Shown one piece after another: positions 53,727 through 62,993 of a stretch of DNA of 64,000 nt. Position 1 is the first letter of the stretch, and the number at the start of each line of letters is the position of its first letter. The notes below the pieces were generated by a model, which did not search any database, was not told the origin of the DNA, and saw only the letters and a program-made list of their open reading frames with translations. The DNA is taken from contig JBFXDI010000001.1 of assembly GCA_050181295.1 (NCBI GenBank), forward strand, positions 1 to 64,000, given 5' to 3'. Both the position numbers and the translations under genes were made by a program. This DNA is from JBFXDI01 sp050181295. GTDB lineage: Bacteria > Pseudomonadota > Alphaproteobacteria > Rhizobiales > Aestuariivirgaceae.

Positions 53727-55016
53727 TCAGGCCGAGATGAACTCGTTCCACTTGCGCACCATGTAGACGTCCTCGTCCATCACCGCGTTCCAGCAGGCGA
53801 TGTTGCCCATGCGCTGCTCGTAGGATCCGCCGTCGCGCACGGCGCCTGCCTTCTCCATCACGGTGCCGTAGGGATCCTTGATCTCGCCCGCGGCGGGCTT
53901 GCCGTCGTACCAGTAGTCCCAGTCGGTGGGCGTCATGGCGGCCTTGGTCGTCTCGAGCACCGGCGTGTAGTAGCCCTGGCGCGCGATGAACTGGCCCTGC
54001 CAGCCGGAGAGATACCAGTTGAGGTATTCGTAGGCCGCGTCGCGCTTGACGCCTTCAAGATGCGCCATGAGGCCGAGGCCCGCCGCCCAGGCGCGGTAGC
54101 CCTCGTCCAGCGGCTGGTAGAGGCAGTCGATGCCCCGCGTGCGCACCGCCGTCACGGCGGGCGACCACATGGACTGGATCACCACCTCGCCCGAGGCCAT
54201 GAGGTTCACCGACTGGTCGAAGGAGTTCCAGAAGGAGCGGAAATGGCCGCCCTTCTTGAGCGCGATGAGCGCCTCGATCGTCTTGTCGATCTCCTCCTTC
54301 GTCATGTTGCCCTTGTCGGCGTACTTGATGTCGCCGCGCGATTCGAGCGCCATTGCGGCGTCCATGATGCCGATAGAAGGAATGTCCACCAGCGCCGTCT
54401 TGCCCTTGAACTCGGGATTGAAGAGCTCCTTCCACTGCTTGATCTCGCGGCCAATGAGGTCGGGCCGGATGCCCAGCGTGTCGGCGTTGTAGATCTGCGG
54501 GATGAGGGTCGCGTGGTCGGACGGTCCTTCCGAGAAGGACTTGCCGTCGGCGCCTGCCGCATACTGGACGACGTAAGGGTTGGTCCCCTGGCGCGAGACC
54601 TCGCGCCCGTCCGGATACTTGCCCTCCCGGAAGACGGGCACGACCTTGCCCCAGTTGGTGATCTTGGAAAGCTCGATCCCCTGCATGACGCCGCGCGGGA
54701 AGATCTTGCGCACCGCCCAGTATTCGAGGTCGGCGATGTCGACGGTGGTCGGCTGCGTCACCACGCGGTTGACCAGGGCATCGCCGTTGGCGTTCTGCAT
54801 CTCGACCTTGAAGCCGAGATCCTCGCTGGCCTGGCGGGCGATGTCGATGATGGCGGAATAGGACGAGCCGACATGGTTGAGCGTCACGTCCTTGATGGTC
54901 TGCGCCCAGACGGTGGGAAAGCCCGTCACGGCGGTCGCGCCGAGTGCGACGCCCGCCTGCAGCACGGCGCGCCTGTCGAGCCGCCTGCCCTTCGCCTTGC
55001 CTGCGTCCTTGGTCAT
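53727..55016 (-). CDS. Extracellular substrate-binding protein, system B
   Basis: 429 residues, periplasmic receptor of the PotD/AfuA-like group. A twin-arginine-type signal (GRRLDRRAVLQAGVALGATA, about 10-30) suggests Tat export in a folded state. Mature domain begins near TIKDVTLNHVGSSYSAI. ATG 55016 has AGGGAGG upstream; the frame to 55112 is not used. It is the only binding protein among the three ABC systems in the window. Confidence 0.9.
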   Translation of the reverse strand: MTKDAGKAKGRRLDRRAVLQAGVALGATAVTGFPTVWAQTIKDVTLNHVGSSYSAIIDIARQASEDLGFKVEMQNANGDALVNRVVTQPTTVDIADLEYWAVRKIFPRGVMQGIELSKITNWGKVVPVFREGKYPDGREVSRQGTNPYVVQYAAGADGKSFSEGPSDHATLIPQIYNADTLGIRPDLIGREIKQWKELFNPEFKGKTALVDIPSIGIMDAAMALESRGDIKYADKGNMTKEEIDKTIEALIALKKGGHFRSFWNSFDQSVNLMASGEVVIQSMWSPAVTAVRTRGIDCLYQPLDEGYRAWAAGLGLMAHLEGVKRDAAYEYLNWYLSGWQGQFIARQGYYTPVLETTKAAMTPTDWDYWYDGKPAAGEIKDPYGTVMEKAGAVRDGGSYEQRMGNIACWNAVMDEDVYMVRKWNEFISA

Positions 55017-55202
55017 CTGAACCTCCCTGTTGCGCGAAGACCATGCAGGCCGTCCGCGCTTCTTGGCGGAGAAACAGAACCCATCCCAGGACCGCCCCTG
55101 CCGCTTGGCCAATTAATGCGCCGAATCCCCTGCCGGTCAATCGGCCGACCGGACAGTGCACCCTCGACAGCGGCGCTGGACCTTTGCCACATTCGAAATC
55201 CC

Positions 55203-55736
55203 ATGGAACTCCTGACCCCACGCCTGCGCATGCGCCGCTGGCGCGAGCAAGACCGCGATCCGCTCTTCCGCATCAACGATGAGCCGGGCGTGAAGCGGTA
55301 TCTGCCGCCGCAATCGCGCGCCGATACGGACGAGATGCTCGACTGGTTCGAGGATCACTTCGCCGAGCACGGCTTCGGGTTCTGGGCGCTCGAGGAGCGG
55401 GAGGGAGGAACGCTGATCGGCATGTGCGGCCTCCTGCATGTCCCGTTCGATGCGTTCTTCACGCCCGCGGTCGAGATCGGCTGGCGGCTTTCGGTGCCTT
55501 GGCAGAAGCGCGGGCTGGCGCGCGAGGCGGCGGAAGCCGCGCTGCGGTTCGGCTTCGGGCCGGCGGGCCTGCAACGCATCGTGGCCTTCACCACGCCGCT
55601 CAACATGCCGTCATGGACCCTCATGCGCCGCCTCGGCATGCGCGAGATCGGGAGGTTCGACTATCCGGAGCTGCCGGAGGGGCACCCCTTACGTCCAAGC
55701 GTCGTCTACGAGATCGAAGCGCCTGGCCACTCCTGA
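55203..55736 (+). CDS. GNAT N-acetyltransferase (RimJ/RimL-like)
   Basis: 177 residues. Start LLTPRLRMRRWREQDRDPLFRIN and the acetyl-CoA site region VEIGWRLSVPWQKRGLAREAAEAALRFGFG (the RGLA turn replaces the usual QxxGxG/A) followed by FTTPLNMPSWTLMRRLGMRE. Targets could be protein N-termini or small amines; unknown. The long frame back to 53688 is antisense to the binding-protein gene and is discarded. Confidence 0.88.
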   Translation: MELLTPRLRMRRWREQDRDPLFRINDEPGVKRYLPPQSRADTDEMLDWFEDHFAEHGFGFWALEEREGGTLIGMCGLLHVPFDAFFTPAVEIGWRLSVPWQKRGLAREAAEAALRFGFGPAGLQRIVAFTTPLNMPSWTLMRRLGMREIGRFDYPELPEGHPLRPSVVYEIEAPGHS

Positions 55737-55744
55737 CGCCTGGC

Positions 55745-57178
55745 TCAGTCGAGGCGCGCGAGCGGGCTTGCGACATCCTCGAGCGGGCGACGTTCCGCCG
55801 GCACGCCCCATCGCCAGGCGACGGCCGCCGCGAGCAGCATGAGCACGGCGCCGAGGAGATAGCCTCCGAACACGCTGAAGCGGGAGCCGGTGTCGATGAG
55901 CGCCCCGAACAGCACCGGCCCGACGACGCCGCCGACGCCCGTGCCGACCGCGTAGAAGAAGGCGATGGCGAGCGCCCGGATCTCGAGCGGGAAGGTCTCG
56001 CTCACCGTCAGGTAGGCCGAGCTTGCCGCGGCCGAGGCGAAGAAGAAGATCACCATCCATGCGACCGTTTGGCCGGCCGCCGACAGAAACCCTTCCGCGA
56101 AGAGCCAGCCCGAGAAGGCAAGAAGGAGACCCGACATCGCATAGGTGAAGGCGATCATGGGCCTGCGGCCTAGCGTGTCGAAAAGGCGGCCGAGCAGCAC
56201 CGGCCCCAGGAAATTGCCGGCCGCGAAGGGCAGGAGATACCATCCGACCTGGTCGGAGACGATGCCGTAGAAATCGGTCAGCACCAGCGCGTAGGTGAAG
56301 AAGATGGCGTTATAGAAGAAGGCCTGCGACGCCATGAGCGCAAGCCCGACGAGGGTGCGTGGCCGGTGCGCGGAAAGGAGCGTCGAGACCACCTCGGCAA
56401 TCGGCGTGTGGGTGCGGGATCTGAGCCGGATGCGGGGAAGGCCTTGCGGGCGCGAAAGGCCGAAGCCCGCCTCGATATCGGCGACGATCCGCTCCGCCTC
56501 CTCCGGCCGGCCATGCGTCGTCAGCCAGCGCGGGCTTTCCGGGATCCAGAGCCGCAGGAAGAAGATCACGACGGCCAGCGCCGCGCCGATGAAGAAGGCA
56601 AGCCTCCAGCCGAGCTCGGGATCGATGATCTTGGGATCGAGCAGGACGAGCGAGCCGGCCGCACCGGCTGCAGCGCCGATCCAGAAGCTGCCGTTGATGA
56701 CAAGATCCGTCCAGCCCCTGACCCGCGCCGGCACCAGTTCCTGGATGGTCGAATTGATTGCGGTGTACTCGCCTCCGATTCCGGCGCCGGTCAGGAAGCG
56801 GAAGAGCACGAAGCTCCAGATGTCCCAGGAGAAGGCCGTCGCGGCGGTAGCGGTCATGTAGACGGCGAGCGTGATGAAGAAGAGCTTCTTGCGGCCGAGC
56901 CTGTCGGTCAGCCAGCCGAAGAACAGGGCGCCCAGCACCGCGCCGAGGAGATAGGCGCTGGCCGCCAGGCCGACCTCGGCATTGCTGAGCCGCAGCACCG
57001 GGCTTTCCTTGAGCGCGCCGGAGAGGGCGCCCGCGAGCGTCACCTCCAGCCCGTCCAGGATCCAGGTCACCCCGAGCGCCAGCACCACGCGGTTGTGGAA
57101 GCCGCCCCAGGGAAGCCGGTCGAGGCGGGCCGGGATATCGGTTTCGACGACGGCTGCCGCGCCGCCTTCCTTGCCCAT
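55745..57178 (-). CDS. MFS transporter (metabolite:proton symporter type)
   Basis: About 477 residues, 12 membrane helices. The MFS motif between helices 2 and 3 is GWLTDRLGRKKLF; GAGIGGEYTAINSTIQELVPARVRG is typical of the sugar/organic-acid symporter subgroup. A large central loop (about 215-260) is present. The substrate is not predictable. Confidence 0.88.
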   Translation of the reverse strand: MGKEGGAAAVVETDIPARLDRLPWGGFHNRVVLALGVTWILDGLEVTLAGALSGALKESPVLRLSNAEVGLAASAYLLGAVLGALFFGWLTDRLGRKKLFFITLAVYMTATAATAFSWDIWSFVLFRFLTGAGIGGEYTAINSTIQELVPARVRGWTDLVINGSFWIGAAAGAAGSLVLLDPKIIDPELGWRLAFFIGAALAVVIFFLRLWIPESPRWLTTHGRPEEAERIVADIEAGFGLSRPQGLPRIRLRSRTHTPIAEVVSTLLSAHRPRTLVGLALMASQAFFYNAIFFTYALVLTDFYGIVSDQVGWYLLPFAAGNFLGPVLLGRLFDTLGRRPMIAFTYAMSGLLLAFSGWLFAEGFLSAAGQTVAWMVIFFFASAAASSAYLTVSETFPLEIRALAIAFFYAVGTGVGGVVGPVLFGALIDTGSRFSVFGGYLLGAVLMLLAAAVAWRWGVPAERRPLEDVASPLARLD

Positions 57179-57374
57179 GCGCATCGCCGGCCATTAGAGG
57201 TCGGCAAGGTGGCGGAGAAATGGTGGGGAATCCGGGCTTAACCGCCTTTCAACAGCCGCTTTGACGCCCCATGCGCGGCGGCGTAGCCTGAAGGCAAGGG
57301 AATCGGCTGCGGGCCGCGGTCCCGAATGCGGCGGATGTCATGTTCAACCTTGCACAATTGGGGAGTGCTGCGAC

Positions 57375-57548
57375 ATGTTGAGGATTGCGCTTGCTCTGGC
57401 GCTTGCTGCGTCTGCTGCGATCGCGGGACTGGGGATCACCGCCGCGCCGGTCAACGCCTGCTCGGCGAACCAGATCCAGGTGACCTCGGGTCACGGCTAC
57501 GGCGTCACCAGCGGCCACGGCTATCCCGTCTGCGCCAATATCCGCTGA
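57375..57548 (+). CDS. Small secreted Cys/GHGY-repeat peptide
   Basis: 57 residues from ATG 57375 (GGGGAG 11 bases before). Residues 1-28 are a signal peptide (Ala/Leu core, V-N-A cleavage). The mature part of about 29 residues has two Cys and a tandem repeat VTSGHGYGVTSGHGYPV. A disulfide and metal binding by the His/Tyr repeat are possible. No known family. Confidence 0.6.
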   Translation: MLRIALALALAASAAIAGLGITAAPVNACSANQIQVTSGHGYGVTSGHGYPVCANIR

Positions 57549-57561
57549 TCTCGCCTTGCGG

Positions 57562-57589
57562 TCACGGCTCGGCGGCAGCCGGGCCGTGA
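57562..57589. terminator. Strong hairpin between convergent genes
   Basis: TCACGGCTCGGC pairs with GCCGGGCCGTGA (12 positions, one G-T wobble), loop GGCA. No T-run follows, so it may be a Rho-linked or structural end signal for the peptide gene and the 2OG oxygenase gene. Confidence 0.4.
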
Positions 57590-57605
57590 GTCACCCTTCG
57601 GATGC

Positions 57606-58424
57606 TTAGGCGGCGCGGGCTTCCGTGCGCCCGACGGCGCGTAGCCGTGCCTCCGGCCCCCAGACCATATCCGGCTGCCGGTCATAGCTGAAAAGCGCGA
57701 TGAGACGGGGCCTTCTGCCTGAGACCGGGCTCACCCGGTGCAGCGCGCGGCGGCCGCAGAAGATCATGAGCGTGCCGGGGGTCACGGACTTCTGGCGCAC
57801 GAGGCCGGGCTTTCCGTCCATGGCCGCGGCGACGGCGTCGTAGTTCTCGTTGCCCTCCTCGCGGATATAGGGCGCGAACTCGAAGGCGCCGCCTTGCTCG
57901 GGCGCCTGCAGCAGCAGCGAGACGACGAAGTCGTTGCCGTCGAAATGCCAGCCGTGCTCGTCGCCTTCCCCCAGCACCGTCACATTGCAGGACATGAGCG
58001 GGTCGGCCACGCGATGCAGCGCCGGCTCGCCCAGGATATCGGCGACGAGCCGCGTGAGCTCGTCCCTGCCGTAGAGCGACAGGATGAGGCCGCTTGCCGG
58101 CAGGATATCGGTCGGCACGATGTGCTGGCGGTTCCAGAAGAAGCGCCGCGTCGGGTGGCTATCCGGCAGATCCGTGCCTCCAGCCCTTGTATAGGCCGTG
58201 TATTGCCGGTCGCGCCGGTAGGCTTGCGGCACCGTCCGCATCGCTTCCTCCGACATGGCATCGGCGACCCCCGGAGCCAGGAACCCAGGAAGCACCACGC
58301 AAGACTCCGCCTCTAGCTGCCGTCTCCCCTCCTCGACCAGTTCCGTGCGGGAGGCCGGATCGTGGATCGGATAGCGATCGAGATCGAGAAGGCGGGCGAG
58401 ATCGGATGCAGGCGTCGAGGGCAT
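57606..58424 (-). CDS. 2-oxoglutarate/Fe(II) dioxygenase-like protein
   Basis: 272 residues. Iron ligands HxD His160/Asp162 (in HGWHFDGNDF) and distal His229 (RALHRVSP), with Arg240 as likely 2-oxoglutarate anchor. The layout fits the PhyH-like or related HalD/arginine hydroxylase clade. The substrate is unknown. ATG 58424 chosen because earlier in-frame residues are unlike a protein N-terminus. Confidence 0.8.
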   Translation of the reverse strand: MPSTPASDLARLLDLDRYPIHDPASRTELVEEGRRQLEAESCVVLPGFLAPGVADAMSEEAMRTVPQAYRRDRQYTAYTRAGGTDLPDSHPTRRFFWNRQHIVPTDILPASGLILSLYGRDELTRLVADILGEPALHRVADPLMSCNVTVLGEGDEHGWHFDGNDFVVSLLLQAPEQGGAFEFAPYIREEGNENYDAVAAAMDGKPGLVRQKSVTPGTLMIFCGRRALHRVSPVSGRRPRLIALFSYDRQPDMVWGPEARLRAVGRTEARAA

Positions 58425-58710
58425 GGGGGGCTCCGGCTGTTGGAAATGCCAATCAAAGCCTACACCAGGCCGCCGCCTGCCGGAACGGCCGGCGTAGCCC
58501 GAGAGGACTGGTTCTTGCACGGCGCGAGGAAGGGCCGCAGACGCCTCGGGAAGGCAGGGAACCGTTAACCATGACTTGGTCAAATGGCCGGCAGCCCGGC
58601 ACGTCCGGCGGCAATCCCCGCGTCCTTTTGTCAACGCGGCCAGTTTGCCTTATATCGTATAGGCTTGCTTGGGCGGCTATCGTACCGGCCTTGGGCCGGC
58701 TGGGGGTTGA

Positions 58711-59457
58711 ATGAGGTTTTGCGGCGTCGCGGCCGCTTTCCTGCTGGCCGCCATGATCGGTGTTATGCCTGCGGCATCGGAGGATTTCCGCCTCCTGGTG
58801 CTCGACGGCCGCCTCACCAAATGGGGGGAGCCCGTCCTCGGCTCGGGCGCCGTCGTGAGCTACGCCTTCGCGACCCACCGCACCGAGACGAGCGGCGCCA
58901 GGAACTGCCGCACGCTCGATCCCTTCGCTGAGCTGACGGGCGCCGGGGGGCTGGGCGAGGATCAGCTCGAGACCGAGGCGCGGGAGGCTTTCAAGATCTG
59001 GGAATCGGTCGCGCAGATCCGCTTCGTGCCGGCCGGGCGTGAAAAGGACGCCGACATCCTGATTGGCGTCCAGGCCAATCCTGTGGGACTAGCCTTTGCC
59101 AATGTCGCCCTCGAAAGCGACGGGCGTCCGGGCGAGAAGGCCGACCGCAAGACGCTTCTGAGCTCGAAAGGCGATCTCGGCGCCTCGTTGAAGGCAGGGC
59201 GACCGCGCGTCGGCACCATTCGCCAGTCGCTCGTCTGCCTCAATCCCGAGCGCAAGTGGAAGGTGGGCTTCGACGGCAATCTCGAGGTCTACGATCTGCG
59301 CTACACCTTCACGCACGAGATCGGCCACGCCATCGGGCTGGATCATCCGGGAGCCTCCGGCGCCCTCATGGGATTCCGCTACACTGAAATCTCGCGCGGT
59401 CTGCAGCCGAGCGACATCGAGGCGGTGCAGAGGCTTTACGGCAAGCGGGCGAACTGA
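58711..59457 (+). CDS. Matrixin-like zinc metalloprotease, secreted
   Basis: 248 residues. Signal peptide about 1-23. The zinc site HEIGHAIGLDH (202-212) with Met220 as Met-turn is the metzincin M10 signature. The N-terminal part lacks a cysteine-switch propeptide and the C-terminus lacks RTX calcium repeats. A small secreted endopeptidase is likely; substrate unknown. Confidence 0.88.
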   Translation: MRFCGVAAAFLLAAMIGVMPAASEDFRLLVLDGRLTKWGEPVLGSGAVVSYAFATHRTETSGARNCRTLDPFAELTGAGGLGEDQLETEAREAFKIWESVAQIRFVPAGREKDADILIGVQANPVGLAFANVALESDGRPGEKADRKTLLSSKGDLGASLKAGRPRVGTIRQSLVCLNPERKWKVGFDGNLEVYDLRYTFTHEIGHAIGLDHPGASGALMGFRYTEISRGLQPSDIEAVQRLYGKRAN

Positions 59458-59477
59458 CGGGCGTTATCGAAAAACAA

Positions 59478-59508
59478 GAACCCCGGCCTTTCGGCCGGGG
59501 TTCTGTTT
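59478..59508. terminator. Bidirectional terminator
   Basis: GAACCCCGGCC/GGCCGGGGTTC, 11 bp, loop TTTC, followed by TGTTT on the right and preceded by AAAAACAA on the left. It ends both the metalloprotease and the cold-shock gene. Confidence 0.85.
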
Positions 59509-59521
59509 GGCGCGAAGCGGT

Positions 59522-59725
59522 TCAGGCCGCCTTCAGATTGACGGCGGCGGGTTTGCCGCGGTCCATCTGGATATCGTAGCTGATCTGCTGGCCCTCGGAG
59601 AGGCTCCTAAGACCCGCCCGCTCGACCGCGGTCACGTGGACGAAGACGTCCTTGGAACCGTCGGACGGCTGGATGAAGCCGTAGCCCTTCTGCGCGTTGA
59701 ACCACTTCACCGTACCTGTAGCCAT
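59522..59725 (-). CDS. Cold-shock domain protein (CspA family)
   Basis: 67 residues. RNA-binding motifs KGYGFI (RNP1) and VFVHV (RNP2) in one OB fold; MATGTVKWFN start is canonical. It binds single-stranded RNA/DNA as a chaperone. About 200 bases before it contain no other gene and may be its long leader, as in other csp genes. Confidence 0.95.
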   Translation of the reverse strand: MATGTVKWFNAQKGYGFIQPSDGSKDVFVHVTAVERAGLRSLSEGQQISYDIQMDRGKPAAVNLKAA

Positions 59726-59924
59726 AGTCGTTAGTCTTTCCTCATAGGCGCACGCCCATGCGTGCAGATGCTCGCACACGGCGCGCCGCGCACGAACGGT
59801 TGTCTCACAATGCGCTTTGGAACTTGTCTCGTCGCCAGGCCCGGAGGGGCAGAGCGGCCCAGGCAGGCCAACGCGATTGCTGCCTCAAACTAAACCGGAC
59901 GTTCCGCGAACGGTCAAGCGAATT

Positions 59925-61106
59925 TCACGTCGCGAGCGCGGCGCCGATCGACTCGATCGCGGACCGCATGCCCTGGCCATGCGGGATGCCGAGCGTCACG
60001 AGGCCCGCCTCTATGGCGCCGAGTGTTGCGAGCACCATGGCCGCGTTGACGTGGCCCATATGCGCGATGCGGAACGCCTCGTGACCGGGCCCGCCGAGCG
60101 ACACGCCCAGCGTGACGCCGCAGCCATCGCGCACGAAATCGATGAGCTTCTGCGGCGGATGACCTTGCGTCAGCACGGTCGTGACGGAGTTCGAGCGGTG
60201 CTCCGGCGCGAGCACGTTGAAGCCGATGACCTGGCCTTCGCTCCACGTCTCGACGGCGGCGCGCACCGCCTCCGCCAGGTGCCGGTGCCGTTGGATGACA
60301 GCCCCGAGCCCCTCGGCGAGGATCATGTCGAGCGCGGCGCGCAGGCCGAACATCAGGTGCTCGGGCGGTGTGCCACAGTATTTCATGTAGTGCTCCTCGC
60401 CGTCGCGGAAGGTCCAGTCCCAGTAGCGGGTGACGAGATTGGCCTTGCGATGCGCGATGCGCGCCTTCCCGTTGGCGGCGTTGAAGCCGAGGCCCGGAGG
60501 CGTCATGAGGCCCTTCTGGGAGCCACCGACCGCCACATCGACGCCCCAGGCGTCCATCTCGAAGGGCATGGTGGCGAGCGAGGCGATGGTGTCGATCATG
60601 TAGAGCGCGTCGTGACCCGCGGCATCGATCGCCTTCCGCACCGCAGCGACGTCGTTGACGATGCTGGAGGCCGTGTCGACCTGCACCATGAGCACGGCCT
60701 TGATCTCGCCCTTGGCGTCCTTCCGAAGCCGGTCCTCAACCGCCTGCGGATCGACCGCGCGCCGCCAGTCGCCGGGCAGGACCTCCACCTCGGCCCCGAG
60801 GATCCGCGCCATCTCGCCCCAGCCCGGCGCGAAGAGGCCGCTTGCGAGCACCAGAACCTTGTCGCCGCGCGATAGGACGTTGGAAAGCGCCGCCTCCCAG
60901 GCGCCGTGCCCGTTGGCAGCATAGATGTAGGCGTCGCCCTTGGTCGAGAAGATGGTGCGAAGATCCTGGAGGCAGGTTGCGGTGACGCCGAGAAGCTCCC
61001 CGGCATAGATGTCGACCGCCGGGCGGTGCATGGCGGCGAGCACCTTCGCCGGCACGTTGGTCGGGCCGGGCATGGCAAGGAACTCGATGCCGTTGCTGAG
61101 CGTCAT
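59925..61106 (-). CDS. Class V aminotransferase (alanine/ureidoglycine/serine-glyoxylate type)
   Basis: 393 residues. AMPGPTNVP start, PLP Lys198 in GGSQKGLM, GTPPEHLMFGLRAALDM and FRIAHMGHVNAAMVLATLGAIEAGL. It is a distinct paralogue of SgaA at 38838. It directly follows the permease genes of ABC system C, so it may act on the imported amine: alanine, ureidoglycine, taurine-like or aminophosphonate substrates are all possible. ATG 61106 with GGAG. Confidence 0.85.
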   Translation of the reverse strand: MTLSNGIEFLAMPGPTNVPAKVLAAMHRPAVDIYAGELLGVTATCLQDLRTIFSTKGDAYIYAANGHGAWEAALSNVLSRGDKVLVLASGLFAPGWGEMARILGAEVEVLPGDWRRAVDPQAVEDRLRKDAKGEIKAVLMVQVDTASSIVNDVAAVRKAIDAAGHDALYMIDTIASLATMPFEMDAWGVDVAVGGSQKGLMTPPGLGFNAANGKARIAHRKANLVTRYWDWTFRDGEEHYMKYCGTPPEHLMFGLRAALDMILAEGLGAVIQRHRHLAEAVRAAVETWSEGQVIGFNVLAPEHRSNSVTTVLTQGHPPQKLIDFVRDGCGVTLGVSLGGPGHEAFRIAHMGHVNAAMVLATLGAIEAGLVTLGIPHGQGMRSAIESIGAALAT

Positions 61107-61140
61107 GGGAAGCTCCGTTGAGGCGAATGGATGGTGGATG

Positions 61141-61223
61141 GGCGAGTAGGGAATAGTGAATAGCGAATGACAGACGGCAATCCCAGAGGGTGCGCCATTC
61201 GCCATTGGCTACTCGCCATTCGC
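61141..61223. repeat. Imperfect inverted-repeat element
   Basis: GGCGAGTAGGGAATAGTGAA...GCGAATG (61141-61169) is a degenerate inverted match to CATTCGCCATT...CTCGCCATTCGCC (61195-61223). GAATAG/GCGAATGG modules of this type are repeated in other rhizobial spacers. Confidence 0.5.
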
Positions 61224-62036
61224 CTATTTCCCCGCTCCCGCCACCTCTTCGGTGTCCCGTGTCAGGTAGTAGGCTGCAAGGATCGGCAGCAAGGTCACCG
61301 CGACGACGAAGACCGCCACCACGTTGGTGACCGGCCGCTGCCGCGGACGCACCAGCTCGGTCAGCATCCAGATCGGCAGCGTCGACTGCTGCCCCGCCGT
61401 GAAGGTGGTGACGATCACCTCATCGAAGGAAAGCGCGAAGGCCAGCATGCCGCCGGCGAGAAGCGCGGTCGCCAGATTGGGCAGCACCACGTGGCGGAAA
61501 GTCTGGAAGCCGTCGGCGCCGAGGTCCATGGACGCCTCGATCAGCGAGCCGGAGGTGCGCCGGAAGCGCGCGACCGCGTTGTTGTAGACGACGACCACGC
61601 AGAAGGTCGCGTGGCCGAGCACGATGGTCCAGAACGAGAATGGCAGGTCCATCAGGTTGAAGGCCGAGCGGAGCGCGATGCCGGTGATGATGCCGGGAAG
61701 CGCGATCGGCAGGATGATGAGGAGCGACAGCGTTTCGCGGCCGAAGAAGCGGGTGCGCGAGAGCGCGGCTGCAGCACAGGTGCCGAGCACCAGCGCCACC
61801 AGCGTGGAGACAGCGGCCACCCTGACGGAGAGCCATATGGCGGCCCAGATGTCCGGCCGGTCCCAGGCGACGGCGAACCACTTGAGCGTCAGTCCCGGCG
61901 GCGGGAAGACATAGGATTTCTCCTCCGTCGTGAAGGCGTAGAGGAAGATCAGGGCCATGGGGAGGTGCAGGAAGAGCAGCCCTGCCACCGCCGCGATCCT
62001 GAGGCCGAGAGGCGCGCGCTCGCCGTGCAGGGTCAT
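61224..62036 (-). CDS. ABC transporter permease (PotC-like), system C
   Basis: 270 residues, six membrane helices; EAA loop [33 protein letters not shown] 62036 is 12 bases after the upstream permease stop. Confidence 0.92.
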   Translation of the reverse strand: MTLHGERAPLGLRIAAVAGLLFLHLPMALIFLYAFTTEEKSYVFPPPGLTLKWFAVAWDRPDIWAAIWLSVRVAAVSTLVALVLGTCAAAALSRTRFFGRETLSLLIILPIALPGIITGIALRSAFNLMDLPFSFWTIVLGHATFCVVVVYNNAVARFRRTSGSLIEASMDLGADGFQTFRHVVLPNLATALLAGGMLAFALSFDEVIVTTFTAGQQSTLPIWMLTELVRPRQRPVTNVVAVFVVAVTLLPILAAYYLTRDTEEVAGAGK

Positions 62037-62048
62037 GGATACCTCTCC

Positions 62049-62993
62049 TCACAGCGCATCGAAGGCCCCCTTGCGCTTGGCCATCCAGAGGTAGAGGCCC
62101 ATGACCACGATCGGCACCACCGTGAAGGCGGCGGCGAGCGGGATGTTTCCGGCCGTGCCCTGATGGCTGTAGACCGCCTGTCCGATGAAGAAGCGGGAGG
62201 AGCCGACGATCTGCGGGATGATGAAGTCGCCGAGCGTGAGCGAGAAGGTGAAGATCGAGCCCGCGATCATGCCCGGAAGCGCCAGCGGCAGGATCACGTG
62301 CCGGAAGGTCGAGAGCGGCGGCGCGCCGAGATCGGCGGAGGCCTCGAGCATGCTTTTCGGCACGCGCTCGAGCGCTGCCTGAGTCGGCAGGATCATGTAG
62401 GGAAGCCACACATAGAGGAAGACGAGGAAGGTGCCGATATAGCTTATGGAGAGCGACGGTCCGCCGATGACGGGAATGGCCAGCACCGCGTCGAGAAGCC
62501 AGGTCAGGTGCAGGCGCTCGACCAGCCAGTTGAGAATGCCCTCCTTGGCGAGGATCAGCTTCCAGGCGTAGACGCGCACCAGGTAGCTCGACCATAGGGG
62601 CAGCATGACGGCAAGGTAGAAGAGCGCTTTCCAGCGGCCGCGTGCGTAGCGCGCCGCGTAGTAGGCGATCGGGAAGGCGATCACGGCCGCGGCAAGCGTC
62701 ACGGCGGCCGCCATGAGCACTGTGCGGACGATGATGTCGATGTTGGAGGGATGGAGAAGCTCCGCATAGGTCTTGAGCGTGAACTGCCGGTTGATGAGGC
62801 CGGAGAACTCGTCGATCGAGTAGAAGGACTGGAGCAGCAGCGCGAGCAGCGAGCCCACATAGACGACACCGAGCCACAGGATCGGCGGCGCCAGCAGAAG
62901 CCCGAGCAGCACCTTCGGATGACGAAAGAAGAAGTCCGAAAGGCGCCCTCCGATGCCCGGCTGACGTGGCATGGCGACGGACACGACGCTCAA
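62049..62993 (-). CDS. ABC transporter permease (PotB-like), system C
   Basis: 314 residues, six membrane helices plus a longer N-terminus (RLSDFFFRHPKVLLGLLLAPPILWLGVVYVGSL). EAA loop LEASADLGAPPLSTFRHVILPLALPG. Its start overlaps the ATPase stop (62990). Confidence 0.92.
   Translation of the reverse strand: MSVVSVAMPRQPGIGGRLSDFFFRHPKVLLGLLLAPPILWLGVVYVGSLLALLLQSFYSIDEFSGLINRQFTLKTYAELLHPSNIDIIVRTVLMAAAVTLAAAVIAFPIAYYAARYARGRWKALFYLAVMLPLWSSYLVRVYAWKLILAKEGILNWLVERLHLTWLLDAVLAIPVIGGPSLSISYIGTFLVFLYVWLPYMILPTQAALERVPKSMLEASADLGAPPLSTFRHVILPLALPGMIAGSIFTFSLTLGDFIIPQIVGSSRFFIGQAVYSHQGTAGNIPLAAAFTVVPIVVMGLYLWMAKRKGAFDAL

Noticed and set aside
53688..55202. Long N-terminal extension of the GNAT frame
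   Set aside because: It is antisense to the binding-protein gene and its composition is Arg/Val/His-rich shadow sequence; the ATG at 55203 gives a normal GNAT length.
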